Shown one piece after another: positions 16,704-24,672 of a DNA stretch of 46,495 bases; within the stretch, counting starts at the first letter, position 1, and every line of letters starts with the position of its first letter. Under the pieces are notes generated by a model. It was given only the letters and a program-made list of their open reading frames with translations. It had not been told where the DNA came from and ran no database searches. The stretch comes from Streptomyces spongiae. GTDB lineage: Bacteria; Actinomycetota; Actinomycetes; Streptomycetales; Streptomycetaceae. The DNA lies in contig NZ_VJZC01000022.1 in NCBI RefSeq assembly GCF_009377185.1, positions 1-46,495 on the forward strand, read 5' to 3'. The translations under genes were made by a program, and so were the position numbers.

Positions 16704-17463
16704 GGCACTCATTCCCACCGTCATCGCGGACGAGCTGCACATCGTCTACCGCGTCAACGGCGCCAAGACCGGCAAGGGCAGCGCCACCGCCGCCCTCAGC
16801 CGCATCATCAAGCGTGGCGAGGAGCGCGGCGTACGCAAGGTGCACGCCGTCCGGGGCGTCTCCTTCACCTCCTACCGCGGCGAGGCCATCGGCCTGATCG
16901 GCTCCAACGGCTCCGGCAAGTCCACCCTGCTGCGCGCCATCGCCGGACTGCTCCCCGCCGAGAAGGGCAAGGTCTACACCGACGGCCAGCCCTCGCTCCT
17001 CGGCGTCAACGCCGCCCTGATGAACGATCTGACGGGCGAACGGAACGTCATATTGGGCGGGCTCGCGATGGGCATGTCCCGCGAGCAGATCAGGGAGCGC
17101 TACCAGGAGATCGTCGACTTCTCGGGCATCAACGAGAAGGGCGACTTCATCACGCTGCCCATGCGCACGTACTCCTCCGGCATGGCGGCCCGTCTGCGCT
17201 TCTCCATCGCGGCCGCCAAGGACCACGACGTCCTCATGATCGACGAGGCCCTCGCCACCGGTGACCGCAAGTTCCAGAAGCGCTCCGAGGCCCGCATCCG
17301 CGAGCTGCGCAAGGAGGCCGGCACGGTGTTCCTGGTGAGCCACAACAACAAGTCGATCCGCGACACCTGCGACCGCGTCCTGTGGCTGGAGCGCGGCGAG
17401 CTGCGGATGGACGGGCCCACGGAGGACGTCCTGAAGGAGTACGAGAAGTTCACCGGCAAGTAG
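16696..17463 (+). CDS. ABC transporter ATP-binding protein (Wzt/TagH-like)
   Basis: The product is 255 residues with Walker A GSNGSGKST at 69-77, the signature YSSGMAARLRFS, Walker B VLMIDEALATGD and the H-loop SHNNKS. The AATGDxxF variant after Walker B and the extended N-terminal strand (NGAKTGKGSATAALSR) are typical of the Wzt/TagH branch that powers export of O-antigens and teichoic acids. It ends near residue 255, so it lacks the long C-terminal carbohydrate-binding domain of some Wzt proteins. It is the last gene of the operon and is followed by a strong hairpin. Confidence 0.92.
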   Translation: MAEALIPTVIADELHIVYRVNGAKTGKGSATAALSRIIKRGEERGVRKVHAVRGVSFTSYRGEAIGLIGSNGSGKSTLLRAIAGLLPAEKGKVYTDGQPSLLGVNAALMNDLTGERNVILGGLAMGMSREQIRERYQEIVDFSGINEKGDFITLPMRTYSSGMAARLRFSIAAAKDHDVLMIDEALATGDRKFQKRSEARIRELRKEAGTVFLVSHNNKSIRDTCDRVLWLERGELRMDGPTEDVLKEYEKFTGK

Positions 17464-17495
17464 TAGCCGGTACCTCTCACCACCAGCGCATACTC

Positions 17496-17524
17496 GACCC
17501 CGCCGGAACGCCTCCGGCGGGGTC
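17496..17524 (+). terminator. Terminator of the CDP-alcohol/exporter operon
   Basis: A perfect 12-bp stem (GACCCCGCCGGA with TCCGGCGGGGTC) closes a 5-nt loop, 32 bp after the ABC ATPase stop. There is no T-run, as is usual for Streptomyces terminators. It separates the exporter operon from the hopanoid operon. Confidence 0.8.
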
Positions 17525-17820
17525 CGCCGTGCGCAGGACGGCCAGGAGGAGCTGCAAGGAACGGCCCGGTACGGCAAAGAAGAGGCCAACTCCGGTTCCG
17601 CTTAGGAACCTTGGGGCCAATCGGTGTGTTGTTGTGATGTGCAGGACACCCCGACGGAACCTGTCACGTTGTACAACGTAAGCTGTACCGGTGCCGAATC
17701 ACGGCAAGTAGGGCCATAATGCGCGACACCCGGCACCCGCCGCACCGAGCCGACAGCCGGGCGGCGTGTCCGAAATAGTGTGTATTGGTTCGGCAGTGTA
17801 GAACGGGAGATGTGACGGCA
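17525..17820 (+). promoter_or_regulatory. Hopanoid operon promoter region with operator-like palindrome
   Basis: This gene-free stretch must hold the hopanoid operon promoter. It contains a small inverted repeat GGTTCC-GCTTA-GGAACC at 17594-17610 and a perfect 14-bp palindrome ACGTTGTACAACGT at 17666-17679. It is slightly richer in A and T than its surroundings. I could not fix the -10 and -35 boxes with confidence. The palindrome is a candidate binding site for a dimeric repressor. Confidence 0.5.
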
Positions 17821-17886
17821 ATGGCTACGGAAACTCCCCACCTCCGCGACGCTCGTGCCGTCCCCGCGCCGGGTGACGAGCGGTGA
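17821..17886 (+). CDS. Possible 21-residue leader peptide before hpnC
   Basis: An ATG opens a 21-codon frame (MATETPHLRDARAVPAPGDER) whose TGA overlaps the GTG start of hpnC as GTGA. A GGGAG lies 11-13 nt upstream of the ATG. HpnC itself has no good ribosome site because its start lies within this frame, so translational coupling would explain how hpnC is initiated. No similarity is recognised. It may instead be non-coding leader. Confidence 0.4.
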   Translation: MATETPHLRDARAVPAPGDER

Positions 17887-18785
17887 CCGAAGCCGGGACG
17901 GCGCGCACCGGCGACCCGGAGCGCGACACCCTCGACAAGGCCACGTCCGAGAACTTCCCCGTGGCACCGTTCTTCCTGCCCAGGGCCTGGCGCGTCGACC
18001 TCATGGCCGTCTACGGCTTCGCCCGCCTCGTCGACGACATCGGTGACGGCGACCTCACGCCCGGCGGCGCCGACGCCCGACTGCTGGGCGTGTCCCCCGG
18101 GGAGGCGGAGGACCGGATGGTCCTGCTGGACGCCTTCGAGGCCGACCTGCGCCGCGTGTTCGACGGCAGCCCCCGTCACCCGCTGCTGCGCCGCCTCCAG
18201 CGCACCGTCCGTCGCCGCTCCCTGGCACCCGAGCCCTTCCTCGGCCTGATCGCCGCCAACCGTCAGGACCAGGTCGTCCAGCGGTACGAGACGTACGACG
18301 ACCTCCTCGCCTACTGCGAACTGTCCGCCAACCCCGTCGGCCACCTCGTCCTCGCCGTCACCGGCACCTCCACCCCCGAGCGCGTACGCCGCTCCGACGC
18401 GATCTGCACGGCCCTGCAGATCGTCGAACACCTCCAGGACGTGGCCGAGGACCTCGGCCGCGACCGTGTCTATCTGCCCGCCGAGGACATGAAGCGCTTT
18501 CATGTCCAGGAGGCGGATCTCGCCGCGACCACGGCAGGCGCATCGGTGCGCGCACTGGTCGCATACGAAGCAGAACGCGCCCGTGACCTGCTGAATGAAG
18601 GCACCCCCCTGGTGGGTAGCGTCCACGGCAGGCTGAGGCTGCTGCTTGCGGGGTTCGTGGCGGGGGGAAGGGCGGCGATCCGTGCGATCGCCGCCGCCGA
18701 ATACGACGTACTTCCCGGCCCGCCCAAGCCCGGCAAGCTCCGACTGCTGCGCGAGGTGGGCGTGACTCTGCGAGGAGAGGGGTGA
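17883..18785 (+). CDS. hpnC: Hydroxysqualene synthase HpnC
   Basis: The product is a 300-residue trans-prenyltransferase of the squalene/phytoene synthase fold. With HpnD and HpnE it converts two FPP to squalene; HpnC turns presqualene diphosphate into hydroxysqualene. The sequence shows the conserved SENFPVAPFFLPR near the N-terminus, the first Asp-rich motif D51-D52-I-G-D55, and the second region QDVAEDLGRDRVYLP. The start overlaps a 21-codon leader frame. The stop overlaps the hpnD GTG by 4 nt, so the operon is translationally coupled from the outset. Order hpnC-D-E supports the assignment over phytoene synthase. Confidence 0.93.
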   Translation: MTEAGTARTGDPERDTLDKATSENFPVAPFFLPRAWRVDLMAVYGFARLVDDIGDGDLTPGGADARLLGVSPGEAEDRMVLLDAFEADLRRVFDGSPRHPLLRRLQRTVRRRSLAPEPFLGLIAANRQDQVVQRYETYDDLLAYCELSANPVGHLVLAVTGTSTPERVRRSDAICTALQIVEHLQDVAEDLGRDRVYLPAEDMKRFHVQEADLAATTAGASVRALVAYEAERARDLLNEGTPLVGSVHGRLRLLLAGFVAGGRAAIRAIAAAEYDVLPGPPKPGKLRLLREVGVTLRGEG

Positions 18786-19744
18786 TCCGGACGGTGGAGC
18801 CAGAGCCACACGCGTCCGCACCGGTACTCGCCGCCTACAGCTACTGCGAGGCCGTCACCGGACAGCAGGCCCGAAACTTCGCGTACGGCATCAGACTGCT
18901 GCCGACGCCCAAGCGCCGCGCGATGTCCGCGGTCTACGCGTTCTCGCGACGCGTCGACGACATCGGCGACGGCGCGCTCTCCCCCGACGTCAAGGTGGCC
19001 CGACTCGAGGACACCCGGGCGCTGCTCGGCAGAGTCCGCGAGGGCGGTGTCGACGAGGACGAGACCGACCCCGTCGCGGTCGCCCTCGCGCACGCGAGCG
19101 AGCAGTTCCCGATCCCGCTCGGCGGCCTCGACGAACTCATCGACGGCGTCCTGATGGACGTCCGCGGCGAGACCTACGAGACCTGGGACGACCTCAAGGT
19201 CTACTGCCGCTGCGTGGCCGGAGCCATCGGCCGTGTCTCGCTGGGCGTGTTCGGTACGGAACCGGGAGCGCGCGGCGCCGAGCGCGCGCCCGAGTACGCC
19301 GACACGCTGGGCCTCGCGCTGCAACTCACCAACATCCTCAGGGACGTTCGCGAGGACGCCCAGGGCGGGCGCACCTATCTGCCCGCCGACGACCTCGCCA
19401 AGTTCGGCTGCTCGGCAGGATTCAGACGGCGGATCCCATCGCCCGACTCCGACTTCGCGGGCCTCGTCCACTTCGAAGTGCGCCGGGCCCGCGCTCTCTT
19501 CGCCGAGGGCTACCGGCTGCTGCCCATGCTCGACCGGCGCAGCGGCGCCTGTGTCGCCGCCATGGCCGGCATCTACCGCCGCCTCCTCGACCGTATCGAG
19601 CGCGAGCCGGAGGCCGTGCTGCGCGGCCGCGTCTCGCTGCCCGGGCGGGAGAAGGCGTACGTCGCCGTGCGCGGGCTGTCCGGGCTCGACGCCCGCCATG
19701 TGACCCGCCGGACCGTCAGCCGGGCCGTCAGGAGGCGCGTCTGA
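18782..19744 (+). CDS. hpnD: Presqualene diphosphate synthase HpnD
   Basis: The product is a 320-residue squalene/phytoene synthase-fold enzyme that condenses two FPP to presqualene diphosphate. The first Asp-rich motif is D59-D60-I-G-D63 and the second is NILRDVREDAQGGRTYLP. GARNFAYG-like QARNFAYGIRLLP precedes the first motif, as in HpnD and CrtB. The GTG start overlaps the hpnC stop and has GAGGAGAGG upstream. The stop shares one base with the next small gene (TGATG). The C-terminus is basic (RRTVSRAVRRRV). Confidence 0.93.
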   Translation: MIRTVEPEPHASAPVLAAYSYCEAVTGQQARNFAYGIRLLPTPKRRAMSAVYAFSRRVDDIGDGALSPDVKVARLEDTRALLGRVREGGVDEDETDPVAVALAHASEQFPIPLGGLDELIDGVLMDVRGETYETWDDLKVYCRCVAGAIGRVSLGVFGTEPGARGAERAPEYADTLGLALQLTNILRDVREDAQGGRTYLPADDLAKFGCSAGFRRRIPSPDSDFAGLVHFEVRRARALFAEGYRLLPMLDRRSGACVAAMAGIYRRLLDRIEREPEAVLRGRVSLPGREKAYVAVRGLSGLDARHVTRRTVSRAVRRRV

Positions 19745-19884
19745 TGGACAATCCGGTCCAAGGTGACTCCAGCGGTGAAAAGCGGCACGCAACCCTCCGC
19801 TGCCCGGCCGCGTCCCAGACTGCGACGGCCTGCCGTGGAGCGTTCACGCACCACGGTCGCGCCGCGGGGGAGGGCGCACGATGA
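19744..19884 (+). CDS. 46-residue DUF6380-like small protein between hpnD and hpnE
   Basis: An ATG overlapping the hpnD stop (TGATG) opens a 46-codon frame whose TGA overlaps the hpnE ATG (ATGA). The peptide has GEKRHATLR, a middle with two Cys (Cys20, Cys31) and FTHHGRAAGEGAR at the end. I recall Streptomyces short proteins of this pattern (EKR-ATLR ... FTHHG ... GEGA) annotated as DUF6380; no function is known. It has no signal peptide or membrane segment. Coupling on both sides within a biosynthetic operon argues that it is translated, possibly only to carry ribosomes into hpnE. Confidence 0.68.
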   Translation: MDNPVQGDSSGEKRHATLRCPAASQTATACRGAFTHHGRAAGEGAR

Positions 19885-21308
19885 CCGACGGCACACGGCC
19901 CGAGGGGCCGCTCGACGCGGACAGCCCGGCCCGTCCCGTGAGGACGGCCGTGGTGGTCGGCGGCGGGCTCGCCGGGATCACCGCCGCGCTGTCGCTGGCG
20001 GACGCCGGAGTGCGGGTCGCCCTGCTCGAAGGGCGGCCACGGCTCGGCGGGCTCGCCTTCTCCTTCCAGCGCGGCGACCTGACCGTCGACAACGGACAGC
20101 ACGTGTACCTGCGCTGCTGCACCGCCTACCGCTGGTTCCTCGACCGCGTCGACGGGAGTGCGCTCGCTCCCTTGCAGGACCGTCTCGACGTGCCCGTCCT
20201 CGATGCCGGGGCCCGCCCCGGGCGGCGGCTCGGGAGACTGCGGCGCGACGCGCTGCCCGTACCGCTGCATCTGGGGCGCAGCCTCGCCACGTACCCGCAC
20301 CTCTCGCTCGCCGAGCGCGCCAGTGTGGGGCGTGCCGCACTGGCGCTCAAGGCGCTCGACCTCGCGGATCCCGCGCTGGACACGCAGGACTTCGGCAGCT
20401 GGCTGGCCGCGCACGGTCAGTCGGCGCGTGCCGTCGAGGCACTGTGGGACCTCGTGGGGGTCGCCACCCTCAACGCGGTGGCCGAGGACGCCTCCCTCGG
20501 GCTCGCCGCGATGGTGTTCAAGACGGGTCTGCTGTCCGCCCCGGGCGCGGCCGACATCGGCTGGGCACGCGTCCCACTGGGCGAAGTGCACGACCGCCTG
20601 GCCGGCAAGGCGCTCGACTCGGCGGGCGTCCGCACGGAACTCCGTACACGCGTCACCTCCATCTCCTCTCACGGAAACGGGCGTTGGGCGGTTCAGGTTC
20701 CCGGCGAGACCCTCGACGCGGACGCCGTCGTCCTCGCCGTACCGCAGCGCGAGGCGCACGACCTGCTGCCCGCGGGCGCACTGGACCACCCCGGGCGGCT
20801 GCTGGAGATCGGCACGGCGCCGATCCTCAACATCCATGTGGTGTACGGCCGGAAGGTGCTCGACAAGCCGTTCTTCGCGGCGCTCGGCACCCCGGTGCAG
20901 TGGGTCTTCGACCGGACCGCGGCGTCCGGGCTGAGCGAGGGCCAGTACCTGGCGCTGTCGCAGTCGGCGGCGCGGGACGAGATCGACGCACCCGTGTCCG
21001 TCCTGCGGGAGCGGTACCTGCCGGAGCTGGAGCGGCTGCTGCCCGCCACGCGCGGCGCGGGTGTGCGGGACTTCTTCGTGACCCGGGAGCGCACGGCGAC
21101 GTTCGCTCCCACTCCCGGCGTCGGGCGGCTGCGGCCCGGCGCCCGCACCAAGGCCCCCGGTCTGTACCTGGCCGGAGCGTGGACCGCCACAGGGTGGCCC
21201 GCGACCATGGAGAGTGCGGTCCGCAGTGGCGTCAGCGCGGCGGACGCCGCACTGGGCGCCCTGGGCCGGCCTCGCGATCACCTCTTCGACGCAGAGGAGG
21301 CAGCTTGA
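19881..21308 (+). CDS. hpnE: Hydroxysqualene dehydroxylase HpnE
   Basis: The product is a 475-residue FAD-dependent amine oxidase/phytoene desaturase-fold flavoprotein that reduces hydroxysqualene to squalene, the last step before cyclisation. The dinucleotide motif GGGLAG lies at 27-32, followed by the acidic LLEGRPRLGG. The C-terminal FAD segment GLYLAGAWTATGWPATMESAVRSG is also present (quoted in part: LYLAGAWTATGWP). The family is about 420-480 residues, so it is complete. It overlaps the DUF6380-like gene by 4 nt and touches the next start. Confidence 0.92.
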   Translation: MTDGTRPEGPLDADSPARPVRTAVVVGGGLAGITAALSLADAGVRVALLEGRPRLGGLAFSFQRGDLTVDNGQHVYLRCCTAYRWFLDRVDGSALAPLQDRLDVPVLDAGARPGRRLGRLRRDALPVPLHLGRSLATYPHLSLAERASVGRAALALKALDLADPALDTQDFGSWLAAHGQSARAVEALWDLVGVATLNAVAEDASLGLAAMVFKTGLLSAPGAADIGWARVPLGEVHDRLAGKALDSAGVRTELRTRVTSISSHGNGRWAVQVPGETLDADAVVLAVPQREAHDLLPAGALDHPGRLLEIGTAPILNIHVVYGRKVLDKPFFAALGTPVQWVFDRTAASGLSEGQYLALSQSAARDEIDAPVSVLRERYLPELERLLPATRGAGVRDFFVTRERTATFAPTPGVGRLRPGARTKAPGLYLAGAWTATGWPATMESAVRSGVSAADAALGALGRPRDHLFDAEEAA

Positions 21309-21370
21309 TGCTCGACGAGCGAAGCGAGGCAGACCCCCGCACCTTCCGCACCGCAACAAGAGGAGAGACT

Positions 21371-22444
21371 GTGCCCACTGTGCCCCCGGCCTCCACGGCC
21401 GCGCGAGAGACCGCGGTGGACGTGACCGCGCTCCTGGAGCGCGGCCGGACCCTGGCCACCCCGGTGCTGCGGGCGGCCGTCGACCGACTGGCGCCGCCCA
21501 TGGACACGGTCGCCGCCTACCACTTCGGCTGGATCGACGCCGAGGGCAACCCCGCCGACGGCGACGGCGGCAAGGCCGTACGTCCCGCGCTCGCCGTGCT
21601 GTCCGCCGAGGTCACCGAGGCGGCCCCCGAGGTCGGCATCCCCGGCGCGGTCGCGGTCGAGCTGGTGCACAACTTCTCGCTGCTGCACGACGACCTGATG
21701 GACGGCGACGAGCAGCGCCGCCACCGCGACACCGTCTGGAAGGTGCACGGCCCGGCCCAGGCCATCCTCGTCGGCGACGCCCTCATGGCGCTCGCCAACG
21801 AGATCCTCCTGGAGCTCGGCACCGTCGAGGCCGGGCGTGCCACCCGTCGGCTGACCACGGCCACCCGCGCCCTCATCGACGGCCAGGCCCAGGACATCTC
21901 CTACGAGCACCGCGACCGCGTCAGCGTCGCGGAGTGCCTGGAGATGGAGGGCAACAAGACCGGCGCCCTCCTCGCCTGTGCCTGCTCGATCGGCGCGGTC
22001 CTGGGCGGCGCCGACGACCACACGGCCGACACGCTGGAGAAGTACGGCTACCACCTCGGCCTCGCCTTCCAGGCCGTCGACGACCTGCTGGGCATCTGGG
22101 GCGACCCGGTGGCCACCGGCAAGCAGACCTGGAGCGACCTGCGCCAGCGCAAGAAGTCCCTGCCGGTGGTGGCCGCGCTCGCGGCGGGCGGCCAGGCCTC
22201 CGAGCGGCTCGGTGAGATCCTCGCCGCCGACGCCAAGAGCAGCGACTTCGAGAACTTCTCCGAGGAGGAGTTCGCCGCCCGCGCGGCCCTCATCGAGGAG
22301 GCCGGAGGACGCGACTGGACCGCCGAGGAGGCGCGCCGCCAGCACCGGATCGCCCTCGACGCCCTGGACGAGATCCGGATGCCGGACCGCGTGCGAGCCC
22401 AGTTCGTCGCGCTGGCCGACTTCGTCGTCGTACGAAAGAGATGA
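21371..22444 (+). CDS. Short-chain prenyl diphosphate synthase (probable FPP synthase)
   Basis: The product is a 357-residue trans-polyprenyl synthase with the first Asp-rich motif D107-D108-L-M-D111, without the two-residue insertion of typical bacterial FPP synthases. The second motif begins D237-D238. Phe102, five residues before the first motif, is the kind of bulky residue that limits chain length, which fits C15. The hopanoid context needs FPP. The chosen GTG has AGAGGAG 5 nt upstream. An ATG at 21308, overlapping the hpnE stop (TGATG), would add 21 residues and is the main alternative. Geranylgeranyl synthesis cannot be excluded from sequence. Confidence 0.87.
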   Translation: MPTVPPASTAARETAVDVTALLERGRTLATPVLRAAVDRLAPPMDTVAAYHFGWIDAEGNPADGDGGKAVRPALAVLSAEVTEAAPEVGIPGAVAVELVHNFSLLHDDLMDGDEQRRHRDTVWKVHGPAQAILVGDALMALANEILLELGTVEAGRATRRLTTATRALIDGQAQDISYEHRDRVSVAECLEMEGNKTGALLACACSIGAVLGGADDHTADTLEKYGYHLGLAFQAVDDLLGIWGDPVATGKQTWSDLRQRKKSLPVVAALAAGGQASERLGEILAADAKSSDFENFSEEEFAARAALIEEAGGRDWTAEEARRQHRIALDALDEIRMPDRVRAQFVALADFVVVRKR

Positions 22445-22580
22445 GCACTACGGGGGAAGAGATGATCCCTATCGGTCGAATAAGCCTCGCGTAGTCGCCG
22501 GCCGGTGCCTCGGGCACGGGAAGAGCATCGGCCGACGGCGGACCCACAGCAGAGACATGCCACTGCACGAAGGGGAAGCC

Positions 22581-24671
22581 ATGACAGCGACGACCGACGG
22601 AAGCACCGGGGCACCACCGCCCCGAGCTGCCTCGGCCAGCGAAACCGACTCCGAAACCGACATCGACCCCCCGGAGGCGGCAGGGGTCCCGGATGCCGCC
22701 GAGCGCGCCATGGGGCGCGCCACCGACTTCCTGCTCTCGCGCCAGGACGCCCAGGGCTGGTGGAAGGGCGACCTGGAGACCAACGTCACCATGGACGCCG
22801 AGGACCTGCTCCTCCGTCAGTTCCTGGGTATCCGCGACGAGAAGACCACGCACGCCGCGGCCCTCTTCATCCGCGGTGAGCAGCGCGAGGACGGCACCTG
22901 GACCACCTTCTTCGGCGGCCCCGGGGAACTCTCCACCACCATCGAGGCGTACGTCGCCCTGCGCCTCGCCGGAGACGCCCCGGACGCCCCGCACATGGCG
23001 AAGGCGTCCCAGTGGATCCGCGACCAGGGCGGCATCGCCGCGTCGCGCGTCTTCACCCGGATCTGGCTCGCCCTGTTCGGCTGGTGGAAGTGGGAGGACC
23101 TGCCCGAACTCCCGCCGGAGCTCATCTACTTCCCGAAGTGGATGCCGCTCAACATCTACGACTTCGGGTGCTGGGCGCGGCAGACCATAGTGCCTCTGAC
23201 CGTCGTCTCGGCGAAGCGGCCGGTGCGGCCCGCGCCCTTCCCGCTCGACGAGCTCCACACCGACCCCGGCCGTCCGAACCCGATCAAACCCCTCGCCCCC
23301 GCGGCGAGTTGGGACGGCGTCTTCCAACGCCTCGACAAGGTCCTGCACGGCTACCACAAGGTCGCCCTGAAGAGACTGCGCAAGGCGGCCATGAACAGCG
23401 CGGCCCGCTGGATCATCGAGCGGCAGGAGAACGACGGCTGCTGGGGCGGCATCCAGCCCCCGGCCGTGTACTCGGTCATCGCCCTGCACCTGCTCGGCTA
23501 CGACCTCCAGCACCCCGTGATGCGCGCGGGGCTGGAGTCCCTGGACCGGTTCGCCGTGTGGCGCGAGGACGGGGCCCGCATGATCGAGGCCTGCCAGTCG
23601 CCGGTGTGGGACACCTGCCTCGCGACCATCGCGCTCGCCGACGCCGGGCTGCCCGCCGACCACCCGCAGCTGGTGAAGGCCGTGGACTGGATGCTCGGCG
23701 AGGAGATCGTCCGGCCCGGCGACTGGGCGGTGAGGAGACCTCAACTCCCGCCGGGCGGCTGGGCTTTCGAGTTCCACAACGACAACTACCCCGACATCGA
23801 CGACACCGCCGAGGTCGTCCTCGCGCTGCGCCGCGTCAAGCACCCCGACCCGGAGGGTGTCGACAAGGCCATCGCGCGCGGAGTGCGCTGGAACCTCGGC
23901 ATGCAGTCGAAGAACGGCGCGTGGGGCGCCTTCGACGTCGACAACACCAGCCCGTTCCCCAACAAGCTCCCGTTCTGCGACTTCGGTGAGGTCATCGACC
24001 CGCCGTCGGCCGATGTCACCGCGCACGTCGTGGAGATGCTGGCCGTCGAGGGGCTCGCCCACGACGAGCGCACCCGCCGCGGCATCGAGTGGCTGCTCGC
24101 CGAACAGGAGCCGAACGGCTCGTGGTTCGGGCGCTGGGGCGTCAACTACGTGTACGGCACCGGGTCGGTGGTCCCGGCGCTGGTGGCCGCGGGGCTGCCC
24201 GCCTCGCACCCCGCGATCCGCCGGGCTGTCGCCTGGCTGGAGACCGTGCAGAACGACGACGGCGGCTGGGGCGAGGACCTGCGCTCCTACCGCGACAGCG
24301 CCGGGTGGAGCGGCAAGGGCGCCTCCACCGCCTCCCAGACCGCGTGGGCCCTGCTCGCGCTGCTGGCGGCGGGGGAGCGGGAGGCCAAGACCGTGGAGCG
24401 CGGGATCGAATGGCTCGCGGGCACGCAGCGGGAGGACGGCTCCTGGGACGAGCCGTACTTCACCGGGACCGGCTTCCCCTGGGACTTCTCGATCAACTAC
24501 CACCTCTACCGGCAGGTCTTCCCGCTGACCGCGCTGGGCCGGTACGTCCACGGGGAGCCGTTCAGCGAGAAGACCGACCACAGCGACGGCTCCGACCGCA
24601 GCGACGGCTCCGACCGCAGCGACGGCACCGGCAAGGCCGACACGACAAGCGCTCCGGCCCAGGGGAGCTGA
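22581..24671 (+). CDS. shc: Squalene-hopene cyclase (HpnF)
   Basis: The product is a 696-residue membrane-associated class II triterpene cyclase that converts squalene to hopene/hopanol. The protonating motif DIDDTA is at 405-410. Several QW repeats are visible, for example QREDGTW, QENDGCWGG, QSKNGAWGAFD, QNDDGGWGED and QREDGSWDE. After the last conserved segment (FPLTALGRYVHGEPF) there is a hydrophilic tail of about 40 residues made of near-repeats of DGSDRS, unusual for the family. AAGGGGAAG precedes the ATG. A 136-bp gap before it, with a small GTGCC-TCG-GGCAC hairpin, could hold an internal promoter. Confidence 0.97.
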   Translation: MTATTDGSTGAPPPRAASASETDSETDIDPPEAAGVPDAAERAMGRATDFLLSRQDAQGWWKGDLETNVTMDAEDLLLRQFLGIRDEKTTHAAALFIRGEQREDGTWTTFFGGPGELSTTIEAYVALRLAGDAPDAPHMAKASQWIRDQGGIAASRVFTRIWLALFGWWKWEDLPELPPELIYFPKWMPLNIYDFGCWARQTIVPLTVVSAKRPVRPAPFPLDELHTDPGRPNPIKPLAPAASWDGVFQRLDKVLHGYHKVALKRLRKAAMNSAARWIIERQENDGCWGGIQPPAVYSVIALHLLGYDLQHPVMRAGLESLDRFAVWREDGARMIEACQSPVWDTCLATIALADAGLPADHPQLVKAVDWMLGEEIVRPGDWAVRRPQLPPGGWAFEFHNDNYPDIDDTAEVVLALRRVKHPDPEGVDKAIARGVRWNLGMQSKNGAWGAFDVDNTSPFPNKLPFCDFGEVIDPPSADVTAHVVEMLAVEGLAHDERTRRGIEWLLAEQEPNGSWFGRWGVNYVYGTGSVVPALVAAGLPASHPAIRRAVAWLETVQNDDGGWGEDLRSYRDSAGWSGKGASTASQTAWALLALLAAGEREAKTVERGIEWLAGTQREDGSWDEPYFTGTGFPWDFSINYHLYRQVFPLTALGRYVHGEPFSEKTDHSDGSDRSDGSDRSDGTGKADTTSAPAQGS
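24579..24632 (+). repeat. 18-bp tandem repeat in the cyclase 3' end
   Basis: About 2.7 copies of an 18-bp unit (AGCGACGGCTCCGACCGC) encode SDGSDR repeats in the C-terminal tail of the cyclase. The copies are almost identical at the nucleotide level, which suggests recent slippage expansion. Confidence 0.75.
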
Positions 24672-24672
24672 C

